NCBI GenBank assembly: GCA_030065205.1
Contig: JASJDN010000009.1
Location: forward strand, 1-64,000
DNA from: Crocosphaera sp.
GTDB lineage: Bacteria > Cyanobacteriota > Cyanobacteriia > Cyanobacteriales > Microcystaceae
Length of the DNA: 64,000 nt
Reading direction: 5' to 3'
Within the stretch, counting starts at the first letter, position 1, and every line of letters starts with the position of its first letter. Under the pieces are notes generated by a model. The model did no database searches. It was not told the origin of the DNA and saw only the letters and a list, made by a program, of their open reading frames with translations. Below, piece after piece: positions 1 through 8,353 of this stretch. Made by a program: the position numbers and the translations under genes.

Positions 1-81
1 GCTCCCCCTGCTCCCTCTGCTCCCCCTGCTCCCCCTGCTCCCCCTGCTCCCTCTGCGCCCCCTGCGCCCCCTGCCTCCTGC
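1..81. repeat. Tandem CTCCCCCTG-type low-complexity repeat
   Basis: Near-perfect 9-bp units (CTCCCCCTG with C/T and C/G variants) run from the window edge to about position 81, so the repeat probably continues to the left. Related CTGCCTCCTG text recurs at about 27190-27222 and 36838-36857. No ORF or hairpin is convincing here. It looks like slippage-prone spacer DNA. Confidence 0.8.
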
Positions 82-182
82 CATCCCATACAAATGTTAG
101 GATTTTTTATGTTATAAGGAAGACAACATAACTAAAATAGAAGATATAGCATAGATATTAAGTAAGTGAGACGGTTTGCCCT

Positions 183-2042
183 GTGGTTTCTTCAATAGCA
201 AAAATAACTCCATCCTTAGCAGAAACTCCTCAACGCCAGACAGGGGCTTATGCCTTGATCGATAGCCTGGTACGTCATGGTGTTAAACACATTTTTGGCT
301 ATCCAGGAGGAGCCATTCTCCCCATTTATGATGAATTATACCGTGCCGAAGTGAGGGGAGACATTCAACATTTCTTAGTGCGCCACGAACAAGGTGCCTC
401 CCATGCAGCCGATGGTTACGCCCGCGCCACGGGTAAAGTGGGAGTCTGTTTCGGAACCTCTGGACCCGGGGCAACCAACTTGGTCACAGGGATAGCCACA
501 GCGCATCTTGATTCTATCCCAATGGTAGTGGTAACGGGACAAGTGGCACGGCCAGCCATTGGTAGCGATGCCTTCCAAGAAACGGATATTTTTGGCATTA
601 CCCTACCCATTGTTAAACATTCCTACGTGGTGCGTCACGCTGCTGATATGGCCAGCATTGTGGCCGAAGCGTTTCATATCGCCAGTACCGGACGCCCGGG
701 CCCTGTGTTGATTGATGTGCCTAAAGATGTGGGTTTAGAAGAATGCGACTATATTCCCGTTGAACCGGGCCAGGTTAAGTTACCCGGATATCGTCCTACG
801 GTGAAAGGGAACCCTCGTCAAATTAATGCCGCTTTATCCTTAATAGAAGCGTCGGAACGTCCGTTATTGTATGTTGGGGGTGGTGCGATCGCAGCGAATG
901 CTCATGCCCAAGTTCAAGAATTGGCCGAACGCTTTCAAATTCCGGTCACCACGACGTTAATGGGAATTGGTTCCTTCGATGAACATCACCCCTTATCCGT
1001 AGGAATGTTGGGAATGCACGGCACTGCCTACGCTAACTTTGCAGTCAGTGAATGCGACTTATTGATCGCGGTAGGATCACGTTTTGACGATCGCGTAACG
1101 GGTAAATTAGATGAGTTTGCTTCTCGTGCGCGTGTTATACACATTGATATCGATCCGGCGGAAGTGGGAAAAAATAGAATGCCAGACGTTCCTATTGTGG
1201 GAGATGTGCGTCAGGTGTTAGAACAGTTATTACAGCGATCGCGGGAAATTGATGTGCCTTTGGATGCGGAGAAAACCCAACCTTGGTTAAATCGCATTAA
1301 CCGTTGGCGGCAACAATATCCCCTCATTGCCCCCCATTATGACCATCGCATCTCTCCTCAAGAGGTGATCGTGGAAGTTGGTCGTCAGGCTCCTCACGCC
1401 TACTATACGACGGATGTGGGACAACATCAAATGTGGGCGGCTCAATTCTTGAATAATGGGCCCCGTCGTTGGATTTCTAGCGCAGGGTTAGGCACAATGG
1501 GTTATGGAATGCCGGCTGCAATGGGGGTTAAAGTCGCTTTACCAGAGGAAGAGGTAATCTGTATCAGTGGTGATGCCAGTTTCCAGATGAACCTTCAGGA
1601 GTTAGCCACCTTATCCCAGTACAATATTGCTGCGAAAACGGTCATTATTAATAATGGTTGGCAGGGAATGGTGCGTCAATGGCAACAAACCTTTTTCGGT
1701 GAGCGGTATTCTTCTTCCAATATGCAGTCAGGAATGCCTGATTTTGAACTGTTGGCTAAAGCGTTCGGAATTAAGGGAATGACGGTGAGAGAGCATTCTC
1801 AGTTGGCTGGTGCGGTTGCTGAAATGTTAGCCCATGAGGGTCCTGTGTTGATGGATGTTCATGTCAAACGGGATGAAAATTGTTATCCCATGGTTGCCCC
1901 TGGAAAGAGTAATGCTCAAATGTTAGGACTTCCTGAGTTATCTTCTTCTGAGTTGATGACTGAGTTAACCCGTTGTACTTATTGTGGCACCGATAACCCA
2001 GTAACCAATAAGTTTTGCCCCGAATGTGGTACTAAAATTTAA
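183..2042 (+). CDS. ilvB: Acetolactate synthase large subunit with C-terminal zinc-ribbon tail
   Basis: Thiamine-diphosphate enzyme that condenses two pyruvates to acetolactate (or pyruvate with 2-oxobutyrate) in branched-chain amino acid synthesis. At 619 aa it has the family order: N-terminal TPP/PYR domain beginning with [12 protein letters not shown] and the catalytic glutamate in VRHEQGA, a central FAD-binding domain, and a C-terminal TPP domain with the [10 protein letters not shown] metal motif. The regulatory IlvN subunit is not in the window. The last 23 residues hold a CxxC-x10-CxxC pattern (Cys598, 601, 612, 615), as in a zinc ribbon, which the core enzyme does not need. The start is GTG at 183; no strong Shine-Dalgarno is visible, so the exact start is less sure than the identity. 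Confidence 0.95.
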   Translation: MVSSIAKITPSLAETPQRQTGAYALIDSLVRHGVKHIFGYPGGAILPIYDELYRAEVRGDIQHFLVRHEQGASHAADGYARATGKVGVCFGTSGPGATNLVTGIATAHLDSIPMVVVTGQVARPAIGSDAFQETDIFGITLPIVKHSYVVRHAADMASIVAEAFHIASTGRPGPVLIDVPKDVGLEECDYIPVEPGQVKLPGYRPTVKGNPRQINAALSLIEASERPLLYVGGGAIAANAHAQVQELAERFQIPVTTTLMGIGSFDEHHPLSVGMLGMHGTAYANFAVSECDLLIAVGSRFDDRVTGKLDEFASRARVIHIDIDPAEVGKNRMPDVPIVGDVRQVLEQLLQRSREIDVPLDAEKTQPWLNRINRWRQQYPLIAPHYDHRISPQEVIVEVGRQAPHAYYTTDVGQHQMWAAQFLNNGPRRWISSAGLGTMGYGMPAAMGVKVALPEEEVICISGDASFQMNLQELATLSQYNIAAKTVIINNGWQGMVRQWQQTFFGERYSSSNMQSGMPDFELLAKAFGIKGMTVREHSQLAGAVAEMLAHEGPVLMDVHVKRDENCYPMVAPGKSNAQMLGLPELSSSELMTELTRCTYCGTDNPVTNKFCPECGTKI

Positions 2043-2048
2043 CTGGAT

Positions 2049-2087
2049 GGGGAAACAGATCATAATCTGAATGTTATCTGTTTCCCC
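2049..2087. terminator. Hairpin between convergent ilvB and queF
   Basis: A perfect 12-bp inverted repeat (GGGGAAACAGAT at 2049-2060, complement at 2076-2087) with a 15-nt loop sits in the 59-bp gap between the two stop codons. It lacks a long U tract, but its position and symmetry suit a bidirectional terminator. Confidence 0.7.
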
Positions 2088-2101
2088 TCATTCATTATGT
2101 T

Positions 2102-2500
2102 TTAGTTATGCTTTTTATGATGGACTTCAACCACAGTGTGAACATTCCCTCTAGGATTAAAATCACCTTTTAACGTTGCTTCTAAAGGGTCACAAGCTGC
2201 TACAAAATCGTCTAAAATTTGGTTGATAGACTCCTCATGGGAAATATAGCGATCGCGGTAACTATTGATGTACAATTTAATAGCTTTTAATTCCACAACT
2301 TTCTCATTAGGAACATAGGTTAAATGTAAGGTTGCAAAGTCAGGATAACCCGAAAAAGGACATTTACAAGTAAATTCGGGTAAGGTAATATCAATGGTAT
2401 AATGGCGACCAATACGAGGATTAGGAAAGGTAATTAATTTCCCTTCTTCAATCTCCCGTTCTCCATATTTCATGGTTGAACTATCAGCAATTTGAGTCAT
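2102..2500 (-). CDS. queF: NADPH-dependent 7-cyano-7-deazaguanine reductase (QueF, short type)
   Basis: Reduces preQ0 to preQ1 in queuosine tRNA modification. The 132-aa length matches the single-domain (type I) QueF. The nucleophilic cysteine is Cys47 in TCKCPFSG and the catalytic aspartate is Asp54 in YPDFAT. The QueF signature ELKAIKLY followed by a glutamate-containing SHEE segment is present. It is convergent with ilvB and follows hik2 on the same strand at a short distance, but nothing shows a shared function. Confidence 0.95.
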   Translation of the reverse strand: MTQIADSSTMKYGEREIEEGKLITFPNPRIGRHYTIDITLPEFTCKCPFSGYPDFATLHLTYVPNEKVVELKAIKLYINSYRDRYISHEESINQILDDFVAACDPLEATLKGDFNPRGNVHTVVEVHHKKHN

Positions 2501-2540
2501 GATAATAAGTTAAATAAATTGATTATCTTTAATATAACAG

Positions 2541-3821
2541 TTATTGATTAAGCAGCCAAATAATAAACCGTGTTCCTCGATTATGCTCTAAAATGGGACT
2601 AAATAACTCAATTAATCCTCCCATTTGTGTCATTAATTCTTTGGCAATAGCTAACCCTAACCCACTTCCTGAAATCTCAGTATTTTCCTGAATTCCTCGA
2701 TAATGTCGCTCGAAAATATGCTCTTGATCTTCTGTAGGAATCCCAGAACCCGTATCTTCGATTAAAATTCCTTGATATTTTTTATCATCAATTACTTTAG
2801 ATAACCCCAACTTGATCGTCACTTTTCCCAATACAGGCGTATATTTAATACTATTATCAATTAAATTACTCAAAACCTCTCTTAATGCCGATTTATTACC
2901 CAACACAGGATCTAAATTCTCAGGTTTTGTCACTTGTAAATCGATTCCTTTAGTCTCTGCAATAGACTCCGCAGAAATGATAACTGTTTCTAATACATCC
3001 CAAACAGAAACTGAAGTTAAATCTAAAGAGTTTGATGGAGGTAAACAGGGAGATAAATGATCATCAACCCCTAAAGACTCCGTATTTAAGGTAATAACGT
3101 CTGCCTCATCAACCATCGTTTTTTGATAACTCTCAAATTCTTGAATTAATTCTTGTAAATGCTCCCCTTCTTGTACTATATTATTAACGATAGAACGACT
3201 CTGATCGTCCGACCCTAAACGCTTGAGTAATAACTTACCAAACACTTTTAAAGCCGTTAACGGGTTACGTAACTGATGAAATAAATCGTCAAGGCGATCG
3301 CGTTCTTTTTGCTTCTCTAATTGTTGTAATTGTAGCTGCTTTTCATACCACCCCTGACGTTGATCTAGTAAACGTGCAATGGCCAAAGTATCGGCTATTT
3401 TGTCAATTTGACTCAATTCCTCTGGTTTCCAGGGGTATGCTTCCCGTCTCGTCACCAATACCCCCAAAACCACCTCTTGATACACTAACGGCAAAACAAT
3501 TTGATAATTTTGTGAATTAATTCGCTCATCTTCTGAGATAATTGAGGAGCGATGCAAGTCAGTGGGCAAAGACTTAGATAAGTTGGACAAACTAGCTTCC
3601 TCTCTTAACTGAATTTGAGGGTCTAATGGTTTATCCTCTGTATCCCTTAAAGGATAGATAACCACAGGAATTAAGTTAACAGGCTGTCCTTGTTCTTCTG
3701 AGGTTAAATACACCGCACTCCAGTCTGCTTGTAGGGTTTTCCCCAACAGCATCACTTGCGATTGACATAAAGCGATAAAATCTTGACTAGGGGTGGGGAC
3801 GCTCGCAGTACCAGAAAACAT
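2541..3821 (-). CDS. hik2: Hik2-type sensor histidine kinase (chloroplast sensor kinase homologue)
   Basis: Soluble two-component kinase: an N-terminal GAF-like sensor domain (about 15-150), a DHp helix pair with phospho-acceptor His182 in FHQLRNPL, and a HATPase_c domain with N box (SNLIDNSIKY), G1 (DTGSGIP) and G2 (GSGLGL). A reading frame opens at TTG 3878, but the ATG at 3821 gives 426 aa and places a cysteine exactly at residue 19 (IALCQ). From memory, Hik2/CSK proteins use Cys19 for an iron-sulfur cluster and His185 in Synechocystis as phospho-acceptor, so the near-identical numbering supports both the identification and this start. The family links photosynthetic redox state to gene expression through response regulators encoded elsewhere. 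Confidence 0.8.
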   Translation of the reverse strand: MFSGTASVPTPSQDFIALCQSQVMLLGKTLQADWSAVYLTSEEQGQPVNLIPVVIYPLRDTEDKPLDPQIQLREEASLSNLSKSLPTDLHRSSIISEDERINSQNYQIVLPLVYQEVVLGVLVTRREAYPWKPEELSQIDKIADTLAIARLLDQRQGWYEKQLQLQQLEKQKERDRLDDLFHQLRNPLTALKVFGKLLLKRLGSDDQSRSIVNNIVQEGEHLQELIQEFESYQKTMVDEADVITLNTESLGVDDHLSPCLPPSNSLDLTSVSVWDVLETVIISAESIAETKGIDLQVTKPENLDPVLGNKSALREVLSNLIDNSIKYTPVLGKVTIKLGLSKVIDDKKYQGILIEDTGSGIPTEDQEHIFERHYRGIQENTEISGSGLGLAIAKELMTQMGGLIELFSPILEHNRGTRFIIWLLNQ

Positions 3822-3973
3822 AAGAGAAAAGAGACTATTATATTGACTTTTGTTACAAAAAGTTAAGTTTTGTAACAAAGCAGAAGGGAGTTAGGTTTAG
3901 ATAAAAAGCAGAATATCATGAATGGTGGGCAATAGAGGGTATTCTGAAAATTAAAATAATATGTAAGCAATAC

Positions 3974-4040
3974 TTGATTTTTGGAAATTAAACGGATATA
4001 ATGACCTCGGATTTTGTAACTATGACTACAGTGTGTAGTC
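3974..4040 (+). promoter_or_regulatory. Sigma70-type promoter and leader hairpin of the DUF3155 gene
   Basis: TTGATT (3974-3979) and TATAAT (3997-4002) are separated by exactly 17 nt, giving a predicted start near 4009 and a leader of about 50 nt. The leader holds a perfect 7-bp hairpin with a 3-nt loop (GACTACA 4024-4030, complement 4034-4040) just 5 nt before the Shine-Dalgarno. Such a hairpin could affect ribosome access, but no regulation is shown. Confidence 0.6.
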
Positions 4041-4059
4041 GAAACAGGAGGTAAAAGGG

Positions 4060-4383
4060 TTGGCAAGAAAGCGCAAACGTAAAAGTCGTCGTCGCCAAGA
4101 AGGCCGGAAAATTCTCGAGCTTGTACCCCAGTATAGTATTGAGAGCGGCGAAGACAAACCAGTTACTGCCGCTAGGAAATATATCCATGAAATCGGGATA
4201 CAGCCGCCGGCCTTACTTATTGTAAGACGAAATGAACACACCACAGATAGATATTTTTGGGCTGAGAAAGGTTTATTTGGCGCACAGTATGTCGAAGAAA
4301 ACCATTTTCTCTTTCCCAGCCTTAAAGAATACCAGCCACAGGTGCCAAAAGCACAGCCAAAGACTCCTGCTGTTACTGGTTAA
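4060..4383 (+). CDS. DUF3155 family protein
   Basis: 107-aa basic protein with an Arg/Lys-rich N-terminus (RKRKRKSRRR at 3-12), then a compact region ending near residue 95 and a Pro/Gln tail. It matches the cyanobacteria-restricted DUF3155 family, whose function is unknown. The start is TTG at 4060, chosen because a perfect AGGAGG lies at 4046-4051 with 8-nt spacing. The basic start suggests nucleic-acid or ribosome contact; this is inference. It is a single-gene unit with its own promoter and terminator. Confidence 0.85.
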   Translation: MARKRKRKSRRRQEGRKILELVPQYSIESGEDKPVTAARKYIHEIGIQPPALLIVRRNEHTTDRYFWAEKGLFGAQYVEENHFLFPSLKEYQPQVPKAQPKTPAVTG

Positions 4384-4411
4384 CGACGACTAAACAACCA
4401 AGGAAACAAGC

Positions 4412-4442
4412 AAGTCCCCTACCGCAATTTAGGGGGCTTTTT
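4412..4442 (+). terminator. Rho-independent terminator of the DUF3155 gene
   Basis: Stem AAGTCCCCT (4412-4420) pairs with AGGGGGCTT (4431-4439) around a 10-nt loop and is followed by a run of T. It lies about 30 nt after the stop codon. Confidence 0.85.
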
Positions 4443-4462
4443 ATTCGCTTGATTATTATATC

Positions 4463-5020
4463 TTAATTAGCTGATTTTAGGGCAAACTTTTGTCTTAATT
4501 GGATCACTTCGTCCCGATGAGCGGTTAAAGTTAAGAGACTGCCCTCCTGTGAGCTTTCTGTCGTCAGACTTTCCAGAGATAAGGATACCGTTTCCATCCT
4601 ACCAGCTTTTTGCCAATAAAAAAGTCCGGCGAGGGGAGATAAGAGTTCCAAGGAAAAGAATAAAGGGGTTAGGGGGGGATAAACGAAAGATAACACTAAG
4701 ACTAAGCAAAGCATTCCTGATGCTGCTAAAATCGTCAAGAAAATGGCTAAAAACCAACTAGGACGAACCAACCCTTCAAAGGTGACGCTATCTTGTTCTC
4801 TATTAGATTCTGTTACCTCATAAGACCGTTGGGTAAAATAAGTCTTAAGTTGTTCTAATAAAGAGGTTTTAGGGACTTCTGATATCAGTTTAACCTGTTC
4901 GGTGCGATCTTTAACCGAAGCGCGAATAAAGAAAAATAACCCTACCATTAATAGAAGGGTAAGAAAGAAGGTCGAAATTAAAATAGGAGTATTCACAATC
5001 GTAAAAATATAATCCTTCAA
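4463..5020 (-). CDS. CCB1-like cofactor assembly protein (cytochrome b6f heme c')
   Basis: 185-aa membrane protein: one N-terminal transmembrane helix (about 10-33), a soluble stretch, then a hydrophobic block (about 88-137) with two helices and a charged C-terminal tail. Length and layout fit the cyanobacterial/plastid 'cofactor assembly of complex C subunit B' family CCB1, which helps attach heme c' to cytochrome b6. Assignment is by overall resemblance of segments such as the GLFFFIRAS motif after helix 1; other small cyanobacterial membrane families cannot be fully excluded. It is a lone gene on the minus strand, upstream of the non-coding element at 5065-5628. Confidence 0.6.
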   Translation of the reverse strand: MKDYIFTIVNTPILISTFFLTLLLMVGLFFFIRASVKDRTEQVKLISEVPKTSLLEQLKTYFTQRSYEVTESNREQDSVTFEGLVRPSWFLAIFLTILAASGMLCLVLVLSFVYPPLTPLFFSLELLSPLAGLFYWQKAGRMETVSLSLESLTTESSQEGSLLTLTAHRDEVIQLRQKFALKSAN

Positions 5021-5064
5021 ATGTTAAGTAAGATTAAGTGATTTTATCATTATCGGAAGTAAAC

Positions 5065-5628
5065 TGTCATTGCGAGGAAGCAGAACCTTTACGGAAGCAA
5101 AGGTTTAACCGAATGCCCGACCAAAATATAAACGGCGTAGCCTCCACTTATTCTTGTTCTGTGCTACCCTAGTTACTGATTGCGACCCACCTGACCGACT
5201 AAAAGGCCACCCTAGCGGTATAAAGTATGTAAAGCGCGGAGTTCAGGGAAAAGATTGTACAAGAATAACAAAGTAGGCAGCAATAGCATAAGTCCAAAGT
5301 GCAATCTCGACTAAAAGTAATAACTCCTTGGGAAGCAGGGAGTCTGCCTGTGGAGGCTGTGTAAGACCAAAACCCCCCATGTCCCCCCTATCAGGGGGTT
5401 TGAGGCGACGGCCAATGAGACGGGAAGCCTCAGAGACGAATAAAACCGTCCTTGAGTTGAGTTGTCGTTGGGAAGCCCCAACTTCAGCGAAGCAAGTTGG
5501 GGTACTTCACGACTTTATTGTGCTTCCGAAGCAATCTCTATGTTTCTGCTGGGTATTTTTAGGGATTGCTTCGGGGGATAATGACAACAAATCAAGGGAA
5601 AGTAGTGGTTCATCCCCTCGCAATGACA
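5065..5628. mobile_element. ORF-less repeat-bounded element, IS200/IS605-like
   Basis: The 685-bp gap between the CCB1-like gene and dapB has no believable gene. It is framed by a perfect 13-bp inverted repeat: TGTCATTGCGAGG at 5065-5077 and its complement at 5616-5628. Further matching fragments (GGAAGCAA on the left; GAAGCAATC and GATTGCTTC on the right) lie inside. The interior ends in a hairpin of the type at IS200/IS605 right ends (5472-5508). The decamer CGACTAAAAG occurs at 5196 and 5308. I read it as an IS200/IS605-type remnant or non-autonomous element, perhaps inside an older palindromic repeat. Exact ends are not established. Confidence 0.45.
5290..5510 (+). ncRNA. Candidate structured RNA (omega/reRNA- or HEARO-like) in the ORF-less element
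   Basis: Successive plus-strand helices can be drawn: ACTCC/GGAGT (5323-5327 with 5339-5343), GCCT/AGGC (5346-5349 with 5354-5357), AAACCCCC/GGGGGTTT (5370-5377 with 5394-5401), GAGGC/GCCTC (5402-5406 with 5427-5431), and a final long hairpin in which CCCCAACTT (5476-5484) pairs with AAGTTGGGG (5494-5502), extended by GAAG/CTTC and ending in TTCAC at 5506-5510. A hairpin then TTCAC is typical of IS605-family right ends, which form the scaffold of guide RNAs for TnpB; IscB-associated HEARO RNAs are the other candidate. Family assignment needs a covariance search. Confidence 0.4.
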
Positions 5629-5705
5629 ATCAAGAAATAACGATTGACTGTTAAGTTGACATCAGTCACGGTTGTTGACCCCTACAAGGTAAACACATCA
5701 AGGTT

Positions 5706-6533
5706 TTAGAGAATTTTTTCTAACCCATACACCAGACTTTTCAACTGAGTCACTTTACGAATGGAGAGTAACACTCCAGCCATATAACAAGAGCGATCGC
5801 TGGTATCATGACGTAAGGTATAAATCTGTCCCTGTGCGCCAAAAATCACCTCTTGATGAGCAATTAATCCGGGTAAACGCACACTATGAACCCGAATATT
5901 ATCAGCGACTAAACCACCCCTAGAACCTTCTATATTTTCTGTTTCTTCAACGGAAGGAGGGTTATAGGTTTTCCCTAAACCAGAGAGCATTTGCGCTGTT
6001 TTTATAGCGGTTCCACTGGGTGCGTCCGCTTTTTGATTGTGATGGAGTTCGATAATTTCCACGTGATCAAAATATTGAGACGCTTGAATCGCTGCTTGTT
6101 GTAGTAATACCATTCCAATGGAAAAATTAGGAATAATTAAACATCCCGTACTGGCCTTATCTGCAAACTCGGCTAACTCTTGTAACTGCTTATCCGATAG
6201 TCCTGTGGTTCCTACCACCGGACGCACCCCGTAAGCGATCGCACTTCTCACGTTATCATAAACGCCGTCAGGGTGGGTAAAATCCACCATGACCCCTTGT
6301 ACCTGTTCTTGGGTTGCTACCACTAAAATGCTTTCTAAATCGTCTAATATAGGTACTTCCAACGGACCACATCCGGCCACTTCTCCTACATCTTGGCCAC
6401 GGTAGTTAGGGTTTTTATCCACCGCTCCCACTAACATCATATCTTCTGCTTGAGCAACGGCCTTAATGACCTCACGACCCATTTTACCAGCAGCACCATT
6501 AACAACGACGGGGATAGGGGTTTCAACTGTCAT
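5706..6533 (-). CDS. dapB: 4-hydroxy-tetrahydrodipicolinate reductase
   Basis: NAD(P)H-dependent reductase of the diaminopimelate/lysine pathway. 275 aa: an N-terminal Rossmann fold with GAAGKMG (about 14-20) and a C-terminal domain carrying the substrate-binding [15 protein letters not shown] motif with the catalytic His pair and Lys. The ATG at 6533 gives a normal N-terminus. Transcribed away from the J-domain/HNH cassette. Its product supplies meso-diaminopimelate for MurE, also encoded in this window. Confidence 0.95.
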   Translation of the reverse strand: MTVETPIPVVVNGAAGKMGREVIKAVAQAEDMMLVGAVDKNPNYRGQDVGEVAGCGPLEVPILDDLESILVVATQEQVQGVMVDFTHPDGVYDNVRSAIAYGVRPVVGTTGLSDKQLQELAEFADKASTGCLIIPNFSIGMVLLQQAAIQASQYFDHVEIIELHHNQKADAPSGTAIKTAQMLSGLGKTYNPPSVEETENIEGSRGGLVADNIRVHSVRLPGLIAHQEVIFGAQGQIYTLRHDTSDRSCYMAGVLLSIRKVTQLKSLVYGLEKIL

Positions 6534-6550
6534 TTATCTGTTTAATCCTT

Positions 6551-6617
6551 GAATATAGCAAGATTCAGTTTTATTTTACCTGAAAGGGTGAACTCAAGTT
6601 TAAGAAAATAATTAAGA
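6551..6617. repeat. Left copy of 67-bp imperfect direct repeat bracketing the J-domain/HNH cassette
   Basis: Aligns with 8414-8480 in the same orientation: both begin GAATATA, share AGATTCA, TATTTTA, CTGAA and AAAATAAT in order, with small gaps. The two copies are 1,863 bp apart and enclose both cassette genes and their terminator. The left copy falls between dapB and the first cassette gene. Confidence 0.6.
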
Positions 6618-6702
6618 ATAAAATGATCTCTTATAGCTTGATTTTGGGAATTCTATTTATAGAAGACAATATGTCTTTTCTTCGATTAGACCATGATTAG
6701 TT

Positions 6703-7281
6703 ATGACCAAGAAAAATAAAGAACTCAATCAGATTATTCTTGATGAAATTGCAAGAATTACAGAAAAAAATTCAGTCAACGGTCAAATCCTAAAAGATTT
6801 TGCTTTTTTTGTGATCGATAATCACCATAAAAAATTATCGCAAAAAACAAAACCATCTAAAAAAATTAAACCCTTAACTTTATCTGAACTTAAGCAAGCA
6901 GTTTATCAGTATTTTGAAGTTAAAAATACAACAGAACTTAAAAAGTCAGATGCTTTCAAAATGGCCATCAGTGTTTGGGATAAATTAAATCTTAGTAAGC
7001 GAGAAAGTTGGGAAAAAATTTATCGTAAATTTATTGGTATTCTTCCTGAAGAAGAGGGAGAAACAGGAAAAGATTGCATCAACGGAATTCATGTTTTTAA
7101 GTATTTTCGTCCCTATCAAGTGTTTGGACTTGAACCCAAAGAAGCGAGTACCGAAGATATAAAAAAAGCCTATTATCGACTTTCCAAGATTTATCATCCT
7201 GATAACCAAGAAACAGGAGATGCTCGCATTTTTGATCGCCTAACCATCATGTACAAATCAATTACAACGGAGCTTAAATAA
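6703..7281 (+). CDS. J-domain protein of unknown function, paired with an HNH endonuclease
   Basis: 192 aa. The last 55 or so residues form a J-like domain: a helix with EDIKKAYYRLSKIYHPD, the HPD tripeptide at 165-167, then a helix containing ARIFDRL. J domains recruit and stimulate Hsp70/DnaK. The N-terminal 130 residues are lysine-rich and match nothing I recognise. The downstream HNH gene starts 1 nt after the stop, so the two are surely co-transcribed. The region is more AT-rich than the flanking housekeeping genes and is bracketed by direct repeats, which suggests acquisition. A role as co-chaperone or adaptor for the nuclease is inference. The start ATG at 6703 has only a weak ribosome-binding site. 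Confidence 0.75.
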   Translation: MTKKNKELNQIILDEIARITEKNSVNGQILKDFAFFVIDNHHKKLSQKTKPSKKIKPLTLSELKQAVYQYFEVKNTTELKKSDAFKMAISVWDKLNLSKRESWEKIYRKFIGILPEEEGETGKDCINGIHVFKYFRPYQVFGLEPKEASTEDIKKAYYRLSKIYHPDNQETGDARIFDRLTIMYKSITTELK

Positions 7282-7282
7282 A

Positions 7283-8266
7283 ATGCCTAACAGAAAAGAA
7301 CGATTTACGATCAAAGACAAAGAACTAGCAGAATGGTTTTCGATTAAACTCCAAAGGTTAGATGAAATTATCGATTTTTTTGATTCTGATCCCAATGATG
7401 AATGGGACTTAGTGGAAAAGAAAGATTATATTTTTATCAACAAAAACAAAAAAATTCGTAATTTTTCTTCTCAAGGAGCGTTAAAAATAGCTGCTTATTT
7501 AGATCAACATGAAACCAGAGGAATTATTTATAAAATCAAAGATTTTATCACACAACATGACGCAAGAATTCGTAAATCCCTTGCACGTAAAATTATAACG
7601 GAGGAATTAAGTGATGATACTAAAATTATTATGTATCATAATGTTGCCATGATTCATAAACAAAGTCTCCGTCGAATTTTAGAAACGAATGGTGACAAAA
7701 TGAATAAAACTTTTAAAGAAATCCAAGCATCCCATCAACCTTTAGAATTAGAAAAAGATTATGCAGAAATAGAGCAAGAATTGTGGTTTGGTGAACGAGG
7801 AGTTTTACTCATGTCTAAACAAATGAGTGAAACTTTAATCAATAAATCTAGAAGGAAAGCTTGTAAAATTATTTGGGGTGAATTTCCTAGACAATTTAAA
7901 GCTCTTTCCAACTCATTAATTAACCATGTAAAAGAGATACAAAAAGCAAAAAATAACGCCAAAAAAAGAGATAAAAACACTTGCCAAATAACAGGAAGAA
8001 AACCGGCAAATCATGATCAATTTAACCTAGCAGTTCATCATTTATACTGCTCAAAAAAATATCCTCATTTAGCCACAGTAGATGTTAATCTTATTACAAT
8101 TAGAGAGGATATTCATAAAGAATTTCATGGATCTTTAGGAGGATTTGATAAACCCTGTATCCTTGATGATTTCATTGAATTTGTTCATCATAACTATCCT
8201 GATCATAAACCTGAATTAACCGTTAAACTACAAAAAGCTAAAAAAGTATTAGGTAAAGTTTCATAA
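7283..8266 (+). CDS. HNH endonuclease-domain protein with novel N-terminal region
   Basis: 327 aa. The C-terminal region (about 228-300) carries an HNH nuclease core: Cys234 in RDKNTCQITG, HH at 252-253, Asn269 in VNLITI and His278/His282 in DIHKEFH. The second zinc CxxC pair of many HNH proteins is missing. The N-terminal 220 residues are charged and helical; residues 45-75 (DYIFINKNKKIRNFSS and following) look like a compact recognition fold but I do not recognise the family. GGAG at 7269-7272 is spaced 10 nt from the ATG. With the J-domain gene it forms a two-gene operon closed by a terminator. A defence or mobile-element role is possible but unproven. Confidence 0.75.
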   Translation: MPNRKERFTIKDKELAEWFSIKLQRLDEIIDFFDSDPNDEWDLVEKKDYIFINKNKKIRNFSSQGALKIAAYLDQHETRGIIYKIKDFITQHDARIRKSLARKIITEELSDDTKIIMYHNVAMIHKQSLRRILETNGDKMNKTFKEIQASHQPLELEKDYAEIEQELWFGERGVLLMSKQMSETLINKSRRKACKIIWGEFPRQFKALSNSLINHVKEIQKAKNNAKKRDKNTCQITGRKPANHDQFNLAVHHLYCSKKYPHLATVDVNLITIREDIHKEFHGSLGGFDKPCILDDFIEFVHHNYPDHKPELTVKLQKAKKVLGKVS

Positions 8267-8322
8267 AAATTTAAAAAATTCAAGGATCTTTATAATCCAC
8301 AATTTCAAGATCATTATCAACA

Positions 8323-8353
8323 GTAGGGTTAGCCTTATCTACCCTACATTTTT
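8323..8353 (+). terminator. Terminator of the J-domain/HNH operon
   Basis: GTAGGGT (8323-8329) pairs with ACCCTAC (8341-8347) around an 11-nt loop, followed by ATTTTT. The GTAGGG arm resembles the outer arm of the palindrome family found elsewhere in the window. Confidence 0.75.

Noticed and set aside
1..81. Possible CRISPR-like array
   Set aside because: Units are 9 bp and contiguous without spacers; it is a simple tandem repeat. No CRISPR array is visible anywhere in the window.
5328..5654. 108-codon plus-strand frame in the repeat-bounded block
   Set aside because: It runs through strong RNA hairpins and inverted repeats, its protein has no recognisable fold, and there is no ribosome-binding site.
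5021..5705. tRNA or other housekeeping RNA gene
   Set aside because: No cloverleaf or known housekeeping RNA structure could be drawn; no tRNA was found elsewhere in the window by eye.
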